Assembly (NCBI RefSeq): GCF_050920755.1
Contig: NZ_CP158480.1
Coordinates: 682,001-746,000, forward strand
DNA from: Oligella sp050920755
Lineage (GTDB): Bacteria; Pseudomonadota; Gammaproteobacteria; Burkholderiales; Burkholderiaceae_B
Length of the DNA: 64,000 bases
Direction: 5' to 3'
A model generated the notes under the pieces. The model was not told where the DNA came from. It saw nothing but the letters and a program-made list of their open reading frames with translations, and ran no database searches. Shown piece after piece: positions 8,542 through 17,654 of the stretch (position 1 is its first letter; each line of letters starts with the position of its first letter). A program made the translations under genes and the position numbers.

Positions 8542-9438
8542 CTAGTAGAACTTGGGCTCGGACGGGTCGGGGCGGGTTTTAAAACGCCGGTGAACCCAAT
8601 AGTATTGACTGGGGTCACGCAGTATAAGCTTTTCAATTAATTGATTGATAAAAAGGGTAGCATTTTCGACCGACTGATCGCCGGGAAAGTTCACTAAAGG
8701 GGCTAAAATTTCAACTTCATAATGACCGCTTTCCGGATCCCAATGGCTGTAAATAGGAATAATCGTGGCACCCCATTTTTCCGCCAACACGGTCGTGGTC
8801 GGTAAGGTAGCGACGGGAATACCGAAAAAGGGCACAAAAATACTGCCTTTGCGCCCGAAGTCCATATCCGGTAAATAATAGACCGGAAAGCCCTGCTTGA
8901 GGTAGCGCAACATACCGCGCACCCCCTCTTTGCGCTCAATCATATGCACTTTATTAAAGCGAGCGCGCCCGTCGCGGATAATCGCATCAATATGGGGATT
9001 GCGCTGAGCTGTATAGATGGTGGCGCTCTCCGGCACAATCATGGTCATGCGGGAAGCGGCCACATCCAAGCCGATAAAGTGCGGTGCCAACAGAATAATC
9101 GACTCATGATTATCCATCGCCTCTTGTAGATAATGAAAATTCTTCAGCTGAATCTGCGCTTTGATTTCATCCTCAGGACCATACCAGATAAAGCCTCTAT
9201 CCACAATGCTTTGACATAGGGCACGAATATGTTGCTTTTGCCAAAGGGCACGCTGCTCCTCGCCGGCATCCGGAAAACTTAACGCCAAATTTTTTTTAAC
9301 AATTGCAATGCGTCGCTTCATCACCAGCGGTGCGATCAGATTTAAAAAAGCACCTACCCGCAAGCGATTTTTTAAGGAGAGATTCCCTAAAAAATTGAAT
9401 AAACGATCTAAGACTTTATATTTAAAAGATTGCTTCAT
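8542..9438 (-). CDS. Lipid A acyltransferase of the LpxL/LpxM (HtrB) family
   Basis: This is a 298-residue inner-membrane-associated acyltransferase that adds secondary acyl chains to lipid A. The catalytic HX4D motif is present as HFIGLD at residues 120-125, preceded by the hydrophobic strand SIILLAP. Other family blocks are YTAQRNPHIDAIIRDGR, YYLPDMDFGRKGSIFVPFFG (the E/D-rich acyl-donor region) and the C-terminal DPSQYYWVHRRFKTRP. There is no GG-rich Shine-Dalgarno of note before the ATG. It is first in a same-strand run with msrAB and xerC. Sequence alone does not tell whether it transfers laurate or myristate, or which lipid A position it uses. Confidence 0.88.
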   Translation of the reverse strand: MKQSFKYKVLDRLFNFLGNLSLKNRLRVGAFLNLIAPLVMKRRIAIVKKNLALSFPDAGEEQRALWQKQHIRALCQSIVDRGFIWYGPEDEIKAQIQLKNFHYLQEAMDNHESIILLAPHFIGLDVAASRMTMIVPESATIYTAQRNPHIDAIIRDGRARFNKVHMIERKEGVRGMLRYLKQGFPVYYLPDMDFGRKGSIFVPFFGIPVATLPTTTVLAEKWGATIIPIYSHWDPESGHYEVEILAPLVNFPGDQSVENATLFINQLIEKLILRDPSQYYWVHRRFKTRPDPSEPKFY

Positions 9439-9558
9439 GAGGATCTGAAGCGCAGCGAATGGTCACAGCGCAAGTTTAAAAATAGCAGTATACAACATGC
9501 AGAAGATTGCGCTTAGTCAAAAGGACTGGGAGTTTTTAGTAAAGGTCTCAAATTGTTT

Positions 9559-9577
9559 CTAAATGAGAATCATTCCA
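9559..9577 (+). promoter_or_regulatory. Fur box upstream of the TonB receptor
   Basis: The core AATGAGAATCATT matches 12 of 13 central positions of the Fur consensus GATAATGATAATCATTATC; over all 19 positions 12 match. A TATAAT hexamer follows at 9581-9586, so Fur binding would overlap the promoter. Iron-repressed expression of the receptor is inferred. Confidence 0.7.
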
Positions 9578-9629
9578 ACATATAATAAAAAAACATATTA
9601 TATATATCTTTTTTTATAGAGGAGTGAAA

Positions 9630-11852
9630 ATGAAACATCAGAACGCATTTAGTTCATTACACCTGCATAAGTCGGTGACCTTAAAGCCTTTAACTTATGC
9701 CTTAAGTTTAATTGGCTTCAGCTTGCTAAGCACTGTCGCTATGCAGTCCATAGCAAGCGCTCAAGCACAGAATTCGGCACAGTCATCGTCGCAATCAGAG
9801 GCTCAGGAAACAGTGCAGTTACCTGCGATTAATGTGCGGGCAATTAGTGGTAAGGGGTTGTCAGTGCCGACGACACCCAGTGCTTTAGAGCAAAGCTATA
9901 GAGCTACTATCGGTGGTTCTAATGTGATTAAACCTAATAATAGCGGCAGTCAAGCCACCTTAAGAGATATGATCGGGCAACAGCCGGGAGTCACTTTATT
10001 AGATTTCTTTGGTGGTAATGATCACCCGGTGATTTCAATCCGCGGTTCGGGCATTCAGAGTCAGCCGATGTCACGAGGGATCAATCTTCTGGTTGACGGT
10101 TTACCTTTAAACGATGCGGACGGTTCATTTTATATGGGTATGTTAGAGCCTCGTAACAGCAGTATAATAGGTGTTCGTCGGGGTGCTAATGCGATTAATC
10201 CGAGTTCACAAACCTTGGGTGGTGAAATGGATTTTTTAAGCTATACCGGTGAGACTGAAAGTGGCAGCATAAGTTTACAATACGGCACTAACAGCACCAC
10301 TGCAGGACGTTTTGCTATCGGTCGTGCCTTTGATACTTGGGATTTTCACGTGGCAGCAACAGACCAGCGTACGGACGGTTTTCGTGACCATAGTCGCCAA
10401 CGACGCCAATCACTGAGAGCGAATTTAGGTCTACGCGGAAGTAATTGGGAGAATCGCACATGGTTGTCTCATACTTACCAAAATTTTGAAATTCCGGGTC
10501 CACTGAGTCGTGACGCTGCCCTAGGTGATGAGACATACAAAAGCACCACCGATAACTTACCGATGAGGCCTTTGCAGACAGACCCTCAGCGACGCACTGA
10601 AAGTCAACGTTTGGCCAATCTGACCACCCTCTATGCCGGTTCTTGGACACATAGTATCGGCGCTTATGTGCAGCATACTGACGACCGTTTTATGACTCCG
10701 GCGCAGGTCTGGGAAATGGATCTTAACACCCTTGGTTTGCAGTATATGGCGGATGCTCAATTTGATCGTTTATCTTTGGGTGGCGGTTTAAGCTATAGCT
10801 ATTCATCCGGTGATTTTGCTGTGTCCGGTAATCCGAATCAGCCGATGATGCCGATTAAGCAAATGCATCGTCAGGAGTATGGCGTAAAAGCGGATAATTT
10901 CATTGCACAAGTACGAGGTGGCTGGGAGTTCATACCTGATTGGACACTTAGTGCACAACTGCGTTTTGTGCATACAGGACGTGATGTGCATGGTCGAGTA
11001 AGTAATTTAAACGGGCTACAGTCCTTATCCAAAAGTTGGAACTGGCTGTCACCGAAAATCGCCTTGTCGTGGGAGCCAAATGACAGTACCTTGTTTTTTG
11101 CTAATGTCAGTACCGGTCGTGAGGCACCTACCTTAAGAGATATGGTGCAGTTTGCCGGTCCCGTCGGTGCGCTGGTAATCGGTCCTAACGGTCAACCGAT
11201 GTTTAGACGCGGCTTGACCTATGTGCGTGAATTGGAACCTCAGCGTAATCTTAGCTATGAAATCGGCGCTCGCGGCCTAATTAATCAGCAATATGGTTGG
11301 GATATTACCCTTTATCATGCGGATATTGAAAAGGAATTGATAAGCTATTCACCTGACGGCTCTAATACCTTTGTTTATAACTATGAGGGTGATACCGGTC
11401 ACCGCGGTGTAGAGCTTGGTTTGACAGGTCATTGGGACTTAGGTGCCGCCGGTAAGATAGCTGCCCGTATCGGCTATACTTATAATGATTTCAAGTTCCG
11501 CCAGGGTATTTATGCGGGTAATGATATCGGCGGGATGCCGCGCCAATACCTAAGTGTAAATTTGGATTATCGCTATAGAGACTTTAGCGTGGGTCTGAAT
11601 GGTCGCGGTGCCTTAGGTTCATCCTATGCCGATCATGCCAATACACAAAAAATGGGTAGTTACTTTATCCTTGGAGCGCATATGGGCTATGACTTCAATA
11701 AGGACTCAAATGTCTATATTCAAGTGGATAATATCACTAATAAACGCTATATCTCATGGACCACCACACCGGAACGCGGTATGCCTAATCAGGATATGTA
11801 CTTCCCCGGCAGTGGCCGTACGGTAACGGCAGGTGTGAATTTCAGATTCTAA
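9630..11852 (+). CDS. TonB-dependent outer-membrane receptor, FecA-like
   Basis: This 740-residue receptor imports an iron- or other metal-chelate using energy from TonB. An extended signal peptide ends near residue 45 (IASA). A TonB-box-like stretch (VQLPAINVRA) comes next, then the plug domain with RDMIGQQPGV, ISIRGSGI, RGINLLVDGLPLN and GANAINPSSQTLGGEM. The long 22-strand barrel domain ends in the terminal aromatic GVNFRF needed for outer-membrane assembly. The start is the ATG at 9630, with GGAG 5 bases upstream; the GTG at 9624 overlaps that site. No N-terminal sigma-signalling domain is present. A Fur box lies just upstream, and a Fur-controlled ABC/NnrS unit converges on it, suggesting joint uptake. 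The ligand is unknown. Confidence 0.9.
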   Translation: MKHQNAFSSLHLHKSVTLKPLTYALSLIGFSLLSTVAMQSIASAQAQNSAQSSSQSEAQETVQLPAINVRAISGKGLSVPTTPSALEQSYRATIGGSNVIKPNNSGSQATLRDMIGQQPGVTLLDFFGGNDHPVISIRGSGIQSQPMSRGINLLVDGLPLNDADGSFYMGMLEPRNSSIIGVRRGANAINPSSQTLGGEMDFLSYTGETESGSISLQYGTNSTTAGRFAIGRAFDTWDFHVAATDQRTDGFRDHSRQRRQSLRANLGLRGSNWENRTWLSHTYQNFEIPGPLSRDAALGDETYKSTTDNLPMRPLQTDPQRRTESQRLANLTTLYAGSWTHSIGAYVQHTDDRFMTPAQVWEMDLNTLGLQYMADAQFDRLSLGGGLSYSYSSGDFAVSGNPNQPMMPIKQMHRQEYGVKADNFIAQVRGGWEFIPDWTLSAQLRFVHTGRDVHGRVSNLNGLQSLSKSWNWLSPKIALSWEPNDSTLFFANVSTGREAPTLRDMVQFAGPVGALVIGPNGQPMFRRGLTYVRELEPQRNLSYEIGARGLINQQYGWDITLYHADIEKELISYSPDGSNTFVYNYEGDTGHRGVELGLTGHWDLGAAGKIAARIGYTYNDFKFRQGIYAGNDIGGMPRQYLSVNLDYRYRDFSVGLNGRGALGSSYADHANTQKMGSYFILGAHMGYDFNKDSNVYIQVDNITNKRYISWTTTPERGMPNQDMYFPGSGRTVTAGVNFRF

Positions 11853-11873
11853 GTCCCGAAAATTACAATAACA

Positions 11874-11911
11874 AAAACTCACCTTCACTGATTAGAGCGG
11901 AGGTGAGTTTT
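11874..11911. terminator. Bidirectional terminator between TonB receptor and NnrS
   Basis: A perfect 11-bp inverted repeat (AAAACTCACCT / AGGTGAGTTTT) with a 16-base loop sits between two convergent genes. Its A-rich and T-rich edges supply a U-tract for either strand. Confidence 0.75.
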
Positions 11912-11938
11912 CAGTTTAATGACTAAAAAATAAATGCA

Positions 11939-13144
11939 TTAAATGCGCGGACTTGGTGCTACCGCTTCGGTACTGATAAATATTCGCCAAAAAACCGGTA
12001 TATAAAAAAGTGTAAAAGCAACGATTAGTAGGGCGCTTGGAATGGCTAAGCTAAAGAGCGCATAGCTCCAACCTAATTGTAAGCTCATGGAGCGTAATAA
12101 AGCCGCTATAACAATAGCCGCTAAAGCCCATTGACTGCTTTTAGGATAGGGGATGGTGAGGCCACTATGAATCAGTCCGGCAATATTAAATACCTGCATT
12201 ACCATAAAGATAAAGCCACCGATTAAAATTAAATGTAATGCCTGTACCGGATTGCCCCTAGTTAAAATAACGCTGATGCCCATCCAGCAATAACCGACAC
12301 CGATAAGCAATAAGGTTAAATAATGCCAACGGACAAAGGAAGCATGCCATAAAATCGTATGATGCCAGTCTCGTAAGCGAGCAATCATGGATAGGCCGCA
12401 GGCGAGTGCCAGCCAAGCGGAGAAAACGCTATCGCCGACAAAGAGTAGACTGAATATGTATAAGTACATACAAATCACATTCAGATTTTTATAGTAGGGA
12501 TTTTGTACATAGCTCAGCTGAGCGGCTTTAGATCCGGCCTGATCCAAAGCATGATGACCCATTGCCATGCCGATACGGAAAATGATCAGCGCAACGCCAA
12601 TCATATAGGCATGAGTTAAACTCACGATATATAGCCATTTGCCATTCACAGCATAAGCAATGTTTAAACCTGTAATTAAACTAAGCATTAGGCAGACACT
12701 GATTTGTCGCTCATTACGATCTTGATAGGCGGCGTAGATCGTAAAGCATGTGAGGAGCAGCCAAAAAAAGCTGATTATTGCGGCCGCTATTTGCAAACTG
12801 AAAAAACTGGCGGCGATACTGCCAAGCCAAAGCAAAAGACAAAGTGCACTAAGTCGACGCAATGACTGGATAAAATGAGTCCATTCAGGCACGGCAGTCA
12901 TAATAAAACCGGCAAAGGCGGCAGCGCCGAAGATATTTAAATAGCCATAGGCATGATAGCTGACAGGATTAATTGAGGGCATCAAGGGTATCCTGGCAAA
13001 ATAGGCGCTGAGACCTACATTTAGCCATAAACATGCGATGGGAAGGACACTGATTGCAGCAAGTAGGAAAAACAGCCTAAAGGGGTTGGTGAAGAAATCA
13101 TCAATAATAGCCGCTGCCGTTTTTTTCTTAAGTGCTTTAGTCAT
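11939..13144 (-). CDS. nnrS: NnrS family haem/copper membrane protein
   Basis: This is a 401-residue polytopic membrane protein with about twelve hydrophobic helices. The HAYGYLNIFGAAAFAGFIMTAVPEW-type region near residue 60 and several membrane histidines match the NnrS family, whose studied members bind haem and copper and counter nitric-oxide stress. The start chosen is the ATG overlapping the ATPase stop by 8 bases (ATGACTAA arrangement), implying coupled translation; the longer open frame back to 13225 only overlaps the ATPase. It is the last gene of a Fur-box-headed ABC transporter unit, and the nitrite reductase genes lie just beyond. The membership is secure. The link to the ABC importer is unusual and unexplained. 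Confidence 0.88.
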   Translation of the reverse strand: MTKALKKKTAAAIIDDFFTNPFRLFFLLAAISVLPIACLWLNVGLSAYFARIPLMPSINPVSYHAYGYLNIFGAAAFAGFIMTAVPEWTHFIQSLRRLSALCLLLWLGSIAASFFSLQIAAAIISFFWLLLTCFTIYAAYQDRNERQISVCLMLSLITGLNIAYAVNGKWLYIVSLTHAYMIGVALIIFRIGMAMGHHALDQAGSKAAQLSYVQNPYYKNLNVICMYLYIFSLLFVGDSVFSAWLALACGLSMIARLRDWHHTILWHASFVRWHYLTLLLIGVGYCWMGISVILTRGNPVQALHLILIGGFIFMVMQVFNIAGLIHSGLTIPYPKSSQWALAAIVIAALLRSMSLQLGWSYALFSLAIPSALLIVAFTLFYIPVFWRIFISTEAVAPSPRI

Positions 13145-13841
13145 GATAGGCCTGCCAAAAGGGTTGTGCCAAATAGTGGCGAATAAATGCCTCATCACGT
13201 TCTCCGCGCGGGCGCTCAAGCTCAATGACTTGCTGATTACGTGCGGGCTTTTGTGCCAAGATATAGATTTTGTCGGCTAATTGCAGTGCTTCAAAACGAT
13301 CGTGCGTTACCATAACAACAGCCATGCCGTGAGCAAAATAGTCTTGTAGCCATTGGTAGAGATGCAGTTTTAGCTCAAAATCCAAGGCACTGAAGGGCTC
13401 ATCCAGTAGTAATAGATCCGGCTTACAGAGTAGTGCTCGAACGAGCGAGGCACGTTGACGCATACCGCCCGAAAGCTCATCCGGATATTTCTCATAATCC
13501 TCTTGGTGTAAATGGAGCTTAGTTAAAAGCTGTCGTGCCAGCTCCTGCGTAGAACTCGCATGGGGACGCGGATGGGTCAGCAATACATTATCCCAAAGAC
13601 TTCGCCAAGGTAATAAGCGATGCTCTTGAAATAAATAACGTAAATGCTTAAAGCTACTCTCAATTGAACCGCGGTCCGGAGCGATTAAATCGGCGATTAT
13701 TCGCAAAAGTGTGGTTTTGCCACAGCCGGAGGGGCCATATAAACAGATAACCTCACCCGCCTTAAGATCAAGGCTAAAGTCCTCTACAATACTTTCGCCC
13801 ATCAGGCTTTTATCAATATTTTTTAAATGTAAGTTAGACAC
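13137..13841 (-). CDS. ABC transporter ATP-binding protein (NitT/TauT type)
   Basis: This 234-residue ABC ATPase has all catalytic motifs: Walker A GPSGCGKT (36-43), Q-loop LFQEHRLLPW, signature LSGGMRQR (123-130), Walker B LLLLDEP (143-149) and H-loop VTHDRFEA. The short length and the HRLLPW Q-loop place it with nitrate/taurine/aliphatic-sulfonate importers. It overlaps the permease gene upstream by 8 bases and the NnrS gene downstream by 8 bases, so the three are translationally coupled. Substrate cannot be read from the ATPase. The Fur box ahead of the unit suggests metal or metallophore uptake rather than taurine. Confidence 0.92.
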   Translation of the reverse strand: MSNLHLKNIDKSLMGESIVEDFSLDLKAGEVICLYGPSGCGKTTLLRIIADLIAPDRGSIESSFKHLRYLFQEHRLLPWRSLWDNVLLTHPRPHASSTQELARQLLTKLHLHQEDYEKYPDELSGGMRQRASLVRALLCKPDLLLLDEPFSALDFELKLHLYQWLQDYFAHGMAVVMVTHDRFEALQLADKIYILAQKPARNQQVIELERPRGERDEAFIRHYLAQPFWQAYHD

Positions 13842-14640
13842 GATTTTGACCCCAAGGTAAAAATAAGATTTTTAGGGGCTCGATAATCAAATACTCAACG
13901 AGATAAATAATCAACAATAAAATCACTATATATGCCATCACAATATCGGTATCCAACATGGTGCGGGCTAGACCGATTTGTGCGCCGATACCGTCTGAAC
14001 TACCTAAGAGTTCCGCCATAATGGCAATTTTCAGACCTGAGGCAAAGGCAATATTAAAAGCGGGCAATAAGTGGTTAAGTAAGTGTGGCCAATAGAGATG
14101 ACGGACGCGACGAAAATAACTGACTTTATATACTTGCATCACCTCTTCAAGATTGTGGTCGATGGACAGCATGCCTTGAAGCGCTGAGGCAAACATCAAG
14201 GGGGTTACCGCAATATAAGTGGTGAAAATAGTACTGCTGTCACCGGTACTGAACCAGAAAATCGCCAGTACTACCCAAATAATGGGTGGCGTTCCCAATA
14301 AAATACTGATTAAGGGTCTACAGAATAGAGCCATGGTCTTTGATAAGCCCGTCAGCAAGCCTAAGGCTACACCGGTCAGCACTGCGCTGCTGATAGCCAC
14401 TGTTGCCCTAAAAAGGGTGTGTGGAATCTCTGCCGATTGATAGTTGTGTAAAAGCGCAATACTCAACTTAAATACCTTGACCGGCCCCGGTAATACAATT
14501 TCACCTAATAGCACCGAACCCAAATGCCAAAAAGCACAAACCACTGCAACCACGGCCAATGCAGTCCAAACAGCCCAGCAATAGGAGAATAGCCGGGCCT
14601 GTGAGGACTGGCGTAGTGGGCGACCTGCCGAGAGTAACAT
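13834..14640 (-). CDS. ABC transporter permease (NitT/TauT type)
   Basis: This is a 268-residue inner-membrane permease of the binding-protein-dependent (SsuC/TauC) superfamily with about six helices. The cytoplasmic EAA-type coupling loop is visible as EVMQVYKVSYFRRVRHLYWP followed by LKIAIMAELLGSSDGIG, the family's C-terminal signature. The gene starts 3 bases after the substrate-binding protein stop and overlaps the ATPase by 8 bases. It probably forms a homodimer with two ATPase subunits. Confidence 0.9.
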   Translation of the reverse strand: MLLSAGRPLRQSSQARLFSYCWAVWTALAVVAVVCAFWHLGSVLLGEIVLPGPVKVFKLSIALLHNYQSAEIPHTLFRATVAISSAVLTGVALGLLTGLSKTMALFCRPLISILLGTPPIIWVVLAIFWFSTGDSSTIFTTYIAVTPLMFASALQGMLSIDHNLEEVMQVYKVSYFRRVRHLYWPHLLNHLLPAFNIAFASGLKIAIMAELLGSSDGIGAQIGLARTMLDTDIVMAYIVILLLIIYLVEYLIIEPLKILFLPWGQNRV

Positions 14641-14643
14641 ATG

Positions 14644-15624
14644 CTATAAACTTAAAATAAAGTCATCTTTGGGCAGGCTGCCGCCGAGGATTTTGGGATT
14701 AAGCTCGTACAGCGTTTGGAAAAACAGCTTTAAATCCTCTTTAATCTCGGAAGCTGCGATAGCGGTCAAATTGGCATTTGGAATAGCCTTTTTAATCGGC
14801 ATGGCCGGTAGGTCTAAAATCTTGCTACCAATTTCGGAAGCAGTATCTGGATTTTCTAAAGTCCAAGCCAGTGAGTGTTGCAACTCCTCTTGTACTTGAA
14901 CTACAAACTGTGTGTGCTTGTCGTAAAACTCCTGCGTAACCAGTAAGCCTGCTTGTGGAAGACCGTGAGATTTACCCTGATTTAATTCACGCCAAAGCTC
15001 GGTAAAGTTGATTACTCGACTTACTGATTTGTCACCGGCTCTAGTGAGTGCAACTGAGCTTAGAGGCTCCATCAGCACAGCAAACTCTACTTTACCGCCA
15101 AGCCAATAAAGCATTGACTCTGCAGGTGTGCCGGTATAATTGATATCGATTTTACTGATATCTGCACCTTGTGCTTTACATAAGGCTTGAAAGACCAGAT
15201 CCGGCATATCATTGCGCATCGGGATCGCTACCTTACGACCTTCCAAGTCCTTGAGCGTTGAAATTTGTCCGCTAGGACCGACTAAGTCAAGTAAACCCCA
15301 AGTCAGAATATTGACTAACTTAACTTTCATCCCGCGGTTATACAGATTGGCAGCGACATAGCTGGGAACAATACTGGCCTGAATACTGCCGTTTGCCAGA
15401 CCGGCGCGTAGCATATCAGGAGAACGCCAAGTTTGAACATTAAATGCTTGTTGAATAGCCGACTGACCCTGAGCTTGGTGTTGAGAAGCGACGGCAGTAA
15501 GTAAGGTTGGCAGTGCAGGAGGCCCATAAACCGTGAGTGCCGTATCGCTATTTGCAAAGCTGAAAGGGATCTGACTGCTTAAAGCAGCCGCACCGGCAAA
15601 TTGTAAAAAATGACGACGATCCAT
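14644..15624 (-). CDS. Tat-exported ABC substrate-binding protein (NMT1/SsuA-like)
   Basis: This 326-residue periplasmic binding protein opens with a twin-arginine signal (DRRHFLQFAGAAALSS), so it is exported folded. The mature part has SsuA/NMT1-type features: LTVYGPPALPTLLTAVA, SPDMLRAGLANGSIQASIVP, DLEGRKVAIPMRNDMPDLVF and AESMLYWLGGKVEFAVLMEPL. GGAG lies 8 bases before the ATG. It heads the unit SBP-permease-ATPase-NnrS. A strong Fur box about 70-90 bases upstream suggests iron-controlled expression. Tat export is uncommon for this fold and may mean a cofactor or metal-bound state, but that is inference. The ligand is unknown. Confidence 0.88.
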   Translation of the reverse strand: MDRRHFLQFAGAAALSSQIPFSFANSDTALTVYGPPALPTLLTAVASQHQAQGQSAIQQAFNVQTWRSPDMLRAGLANGSIQASIVPSYVAANLYNRGMKVKLVNILTWGLLDLVGPSGQISTLKDLEGRKVAIPMRNDMPDLVFQALCKAQGADISKIDINYTGTPAESMLYWLGGKVEFAVLMEPLSSVALTRAGDKSVSRVINFTELWRELNQGKSHGLPQAGLLVTQEFYDKHTQFVVQVQEELQHSLAWTLENPDTASEIGSKILDLPAMPIKKAIPNANLTAIAASEIKEDLKLFFQTLYELNPKILGGSLPKDDFILSL

Positions 15625-15692
15625 TGAGTAACTCCTAATTGACTGTCAAAACATATATTTTAAAAGTATTTTATAATAATAACAATGGTAAT

Positions 15693-15711
15693 GACAATGA
15701 GAATCATTATT
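15693..15711 (-). promoter_or_regulatory. Strong Fur box upstream of the ABC/NnrS unit
   Basis: Sixteen of 19 bases match the Fur consensus (GACAATGAGAATCATTATT against GATAATGATAATCATTATC). The adjacent AATAACAATGGTAATGACA looks like a second, degenerate overlapping site. It lies 69-87 bases before the binding-protein ATG, over an AT-rich promoter region. Confidence 0.82.
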
Positions 15712-15782
15712 TTTTTAAAACGATAGAAAAAGCACTGATAGAGCTTGATAAAGACGGCTTTATTAAATACTAAATTGCCAAT

Positions 15783-17036
15783 TTAATAACAAATACTGTT
15801 ATTAGACCCCATACGTAATAGACCTGCCATTACCACGCCTTTGACCCGTATCGGCTCTAATGCTTGGCGGTTGCGGATGTCGTGTCTATAAACCATCGGT
15901 GGTCCTTCATCAAGCGTATAAAATAATGTCTTACTATCACCGGTAACCCACATATCGACTACCTCCCATGGCGAATGCAGGTAGGTGGAGTCATCGGGAT
16001 TATCATAAGATTGGAAAATGATGCCTTTATCACCACCGAGCATCCACGTTCTTTCCAACCAGCCACTACGGAAAATGCGCGGAGAGAAGTTTTTATGGTG
16101 TTGTTCTTGTAGATAGTAATGTTGGGCTTCATCACCCTGAGTTAAATCAAACATCACTACATGCACAGAGGAATCGGCAAACAGAATCCGTTTTGAGTAA
16201 AAGTCAATATATGGTACGACTTGAGGACGGTAAGTTGAGCCGGCTGTGTGCATCGGGCCGGTTGAGAGTACTTTGCCGTTATCCGGAAAGTAAATCAGAC
16301 CGCGTGAACCGTCTTTGCTCGTCACAGCCACCATATAATCTTCAGGGCTGGCAATGCCATCGTCTAAACCTGAACCGGATGGGATATATGCTGATAAATC
16401 AACAGTCTCCCACGGTTCATCCTGAGGTTTCAAGTAGGAGTGACGATATATTAAAGGCTTGTCCTCATCCAAAACCCAAAAACTCTGACTGTATGAACTG
16501 AAAAGAAGGTTGTAATAGGCGTAAAGGGAGGTGTTACGACGGTTAGAGTCAAAGCGTTCGGGATAAATATGGATCTCACCGGTTGCATAATTCACCATAC
16601 CCACTTGATCGCGTAAAGCAATCGCCAGTAATTTACTTTGCGGGACAAAAAATGCCTGATAGAGGGAAGATGGCAGATCAATATCTCGTCGTGCACGGCT
16701 TTCTAAATCAAAAAGCGTCAGTCGTGGCACTTCATAATCACCGACTACCATCATCGTATCATCGCGTGCTATTTCAACAGTACGGGGGCGAATGCCGAAA
16801 TTTAGTAAAGCCAACTGCTCGCCACTTTGTATATCGTAAACAGTGATAAAAAAAGAGTCGGTGCAAGCAATAAAGAGATAGCGTGTCGGATGATAAAGCG
16901 AGTCGCCCACCCCTAATTTACGCAATTCAGTGCTGCCGGCTTTAAGCAGTTGAGCTGCTGCCGGAACGGCAATACTGCTTGCACCAAGACTGATACCTAA
17001 GCCGGCTAACCACTGAATAAATAAGCGACGATTCAT
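15783..17036 (-). CDS. Tat-exported propeller-like protein of the nirK-SCO1 unit
   Basis: This 417-residue protein of unrecognised specific family has a twin-arginine signal (NRRLFIQWLAGLGIS) ending near residue 28. The mature part alternates short strands in WD40/YncE-like blades: TRYLFIACTDSFFITVYDIQSGEQLALLNF, TMMVVGDYEVPRLTLFDLES and DSSVHVVMFDLTQGDEAQ. Each couples a reading of a stored value to an aspartate-rich turn, suggesting a beta-propeller. No haem CxxCH motif is seen, so it is not a cd1 nitrite reductase. AGAGG lies 8 bases before the ATG and overlaps the SCO1 stop. Together with SCO1 and nirK it may serve copper delivery to, or electron flow into, the periplasmic reductase. That role is inferred only from position. 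Confidence 0.65.
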   Translation of the reverse strand: MNRRLFIQWLAGLGISLGASSIAVPAAAQLLKAGSTELRKLGVGDSLYHPTRYLFIACTDSFFITVYDIQSGEQLALLNFGIRPRTVEIARDDTMMVVGDYEVPRLTLFDLESRARRDIDLPSSLYQAFFVPQSKLLAIALRDQVGMVNYATGEIHIYPERFDSNRRNTSLYAYYNLLFSSYSQSFWVLDEDKPLIYRHSYLKPQDEPWETVDLSAYIPSGSGLDDGIASPEDYMVAVTSKDGSRGLIYFPDNGKVLSTGPMHTAGSTYRPQVVPYIDFYSKRILFADSSVHVVMFDLTQGDEAQHYYLQEQHHKNFSPRIFRSGWLERTWMLGGDKGIIFQSYDNPDDSTYLHSPWEVVDMWVTGDSKTLFYTLDEGPPMVYRHDIRNRQALEPIRVKGVVMAGLLRMGSNNSICY

Positions 17037-17045
17037 TTTTAACCT

Positions 17046-17654
17046 CTATTGTGCTGCAGCAATATGCTCATCGATGATATTGACTAAATCATCCCCACCC
17101 ACTTGATAGTCAAGTACATCGATTAATTCACGCTCCGGACTGATTAAATAAATCTTTGCGCTGTGATAGACCGTATAGCCCATGCCGGGTTCGGGGTTAT
17201 CAATGCGTTGACCGTTAAGGCGATAGCCGAAAGTAGCTCCCAATTGCTTGGTTAAGGTCTCGATATTTTTTATCTCACCACTTAGGCCGACAATACGTTC
17301 ATCAAAGTAGTCGGTATAAGCGTTGAGACGATTGACCTTATCCGTCACCGGATCAATGGTCAGAAAAATGGGTTGTATCCTATCTGCATGCTTAAGTTGC
17401 TTCATGGCATAAGCATATTCATATAGCGTGGTAGGGCAAATATCGGGGCAGGAGGTGTAACCAATAGAAAAAAGTAAAAACTTACCCGGGTAGCTTTGCT
17501 CGGTGACCGGGCCGTTTTGGTCAAATAGTTCGAAATGAATCGTTTCGGCCTTGGTCGTGGAGGGATAAACAAAGGTCAAAACGCATAATAGGAAAGTTAT
17601 AAGTAGCTTAAAAAAGACAGCCATCTTTTTCTGAAAATGCGATAAATAAATCAT
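17046..17654 (-). CDS. SCO1/SenC copper chaperone
   Basis: This 202-residue, membrane-anchored thioredoxin-fold protein of the SCO family carries copper ligands Cys69 and Cys73 (TSCPDICP) and the distal His164 (VYHSAKIYL). It also has the family's FLTIDPVTD strand. A hydrophobic segment (about residues 11-30) is an uncleaved anchor or signal. Three starts are possible. The ATG at 17654 has a purine-rich site (AAAGAAAG) upstream. The ATG at 17624 would remove ten residues. The frame extends to a TTG at 17696. SCO proteins place copper into cuproenzymes such as CuA oxidase. Lying between nirK and a Tat-exported propeller protein, this one most likely serves the copper nitrite reductase. Confidence 0.87.
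   Translation of the reverse strand: MIYLSHFQKKMAVFFKLLITFLLCVLTFVYPSTTKAETIHFELFDQNGPVTEQSYPGKFLLFSIGYTSCPDICPTTLYEYAYAMKQLKHADRIQPIFLTIDPVTDKVNRLNAYTDYFDERIVGLSGEIKNIETLTKQLGATFGYRLNGQRIDNPEPGMGYTVYHSAKIYLISPERELIDVLDYQVGGDDLVNIIDEHIAAAQ

Noticed and set aside
11939..13225. Longer NnrS start at 13225
   Set aside because: The extra 27 codons only overlap the ATPase gene and precede the normal cytoplasmic start. The coupled ATG at 13144 fits better.
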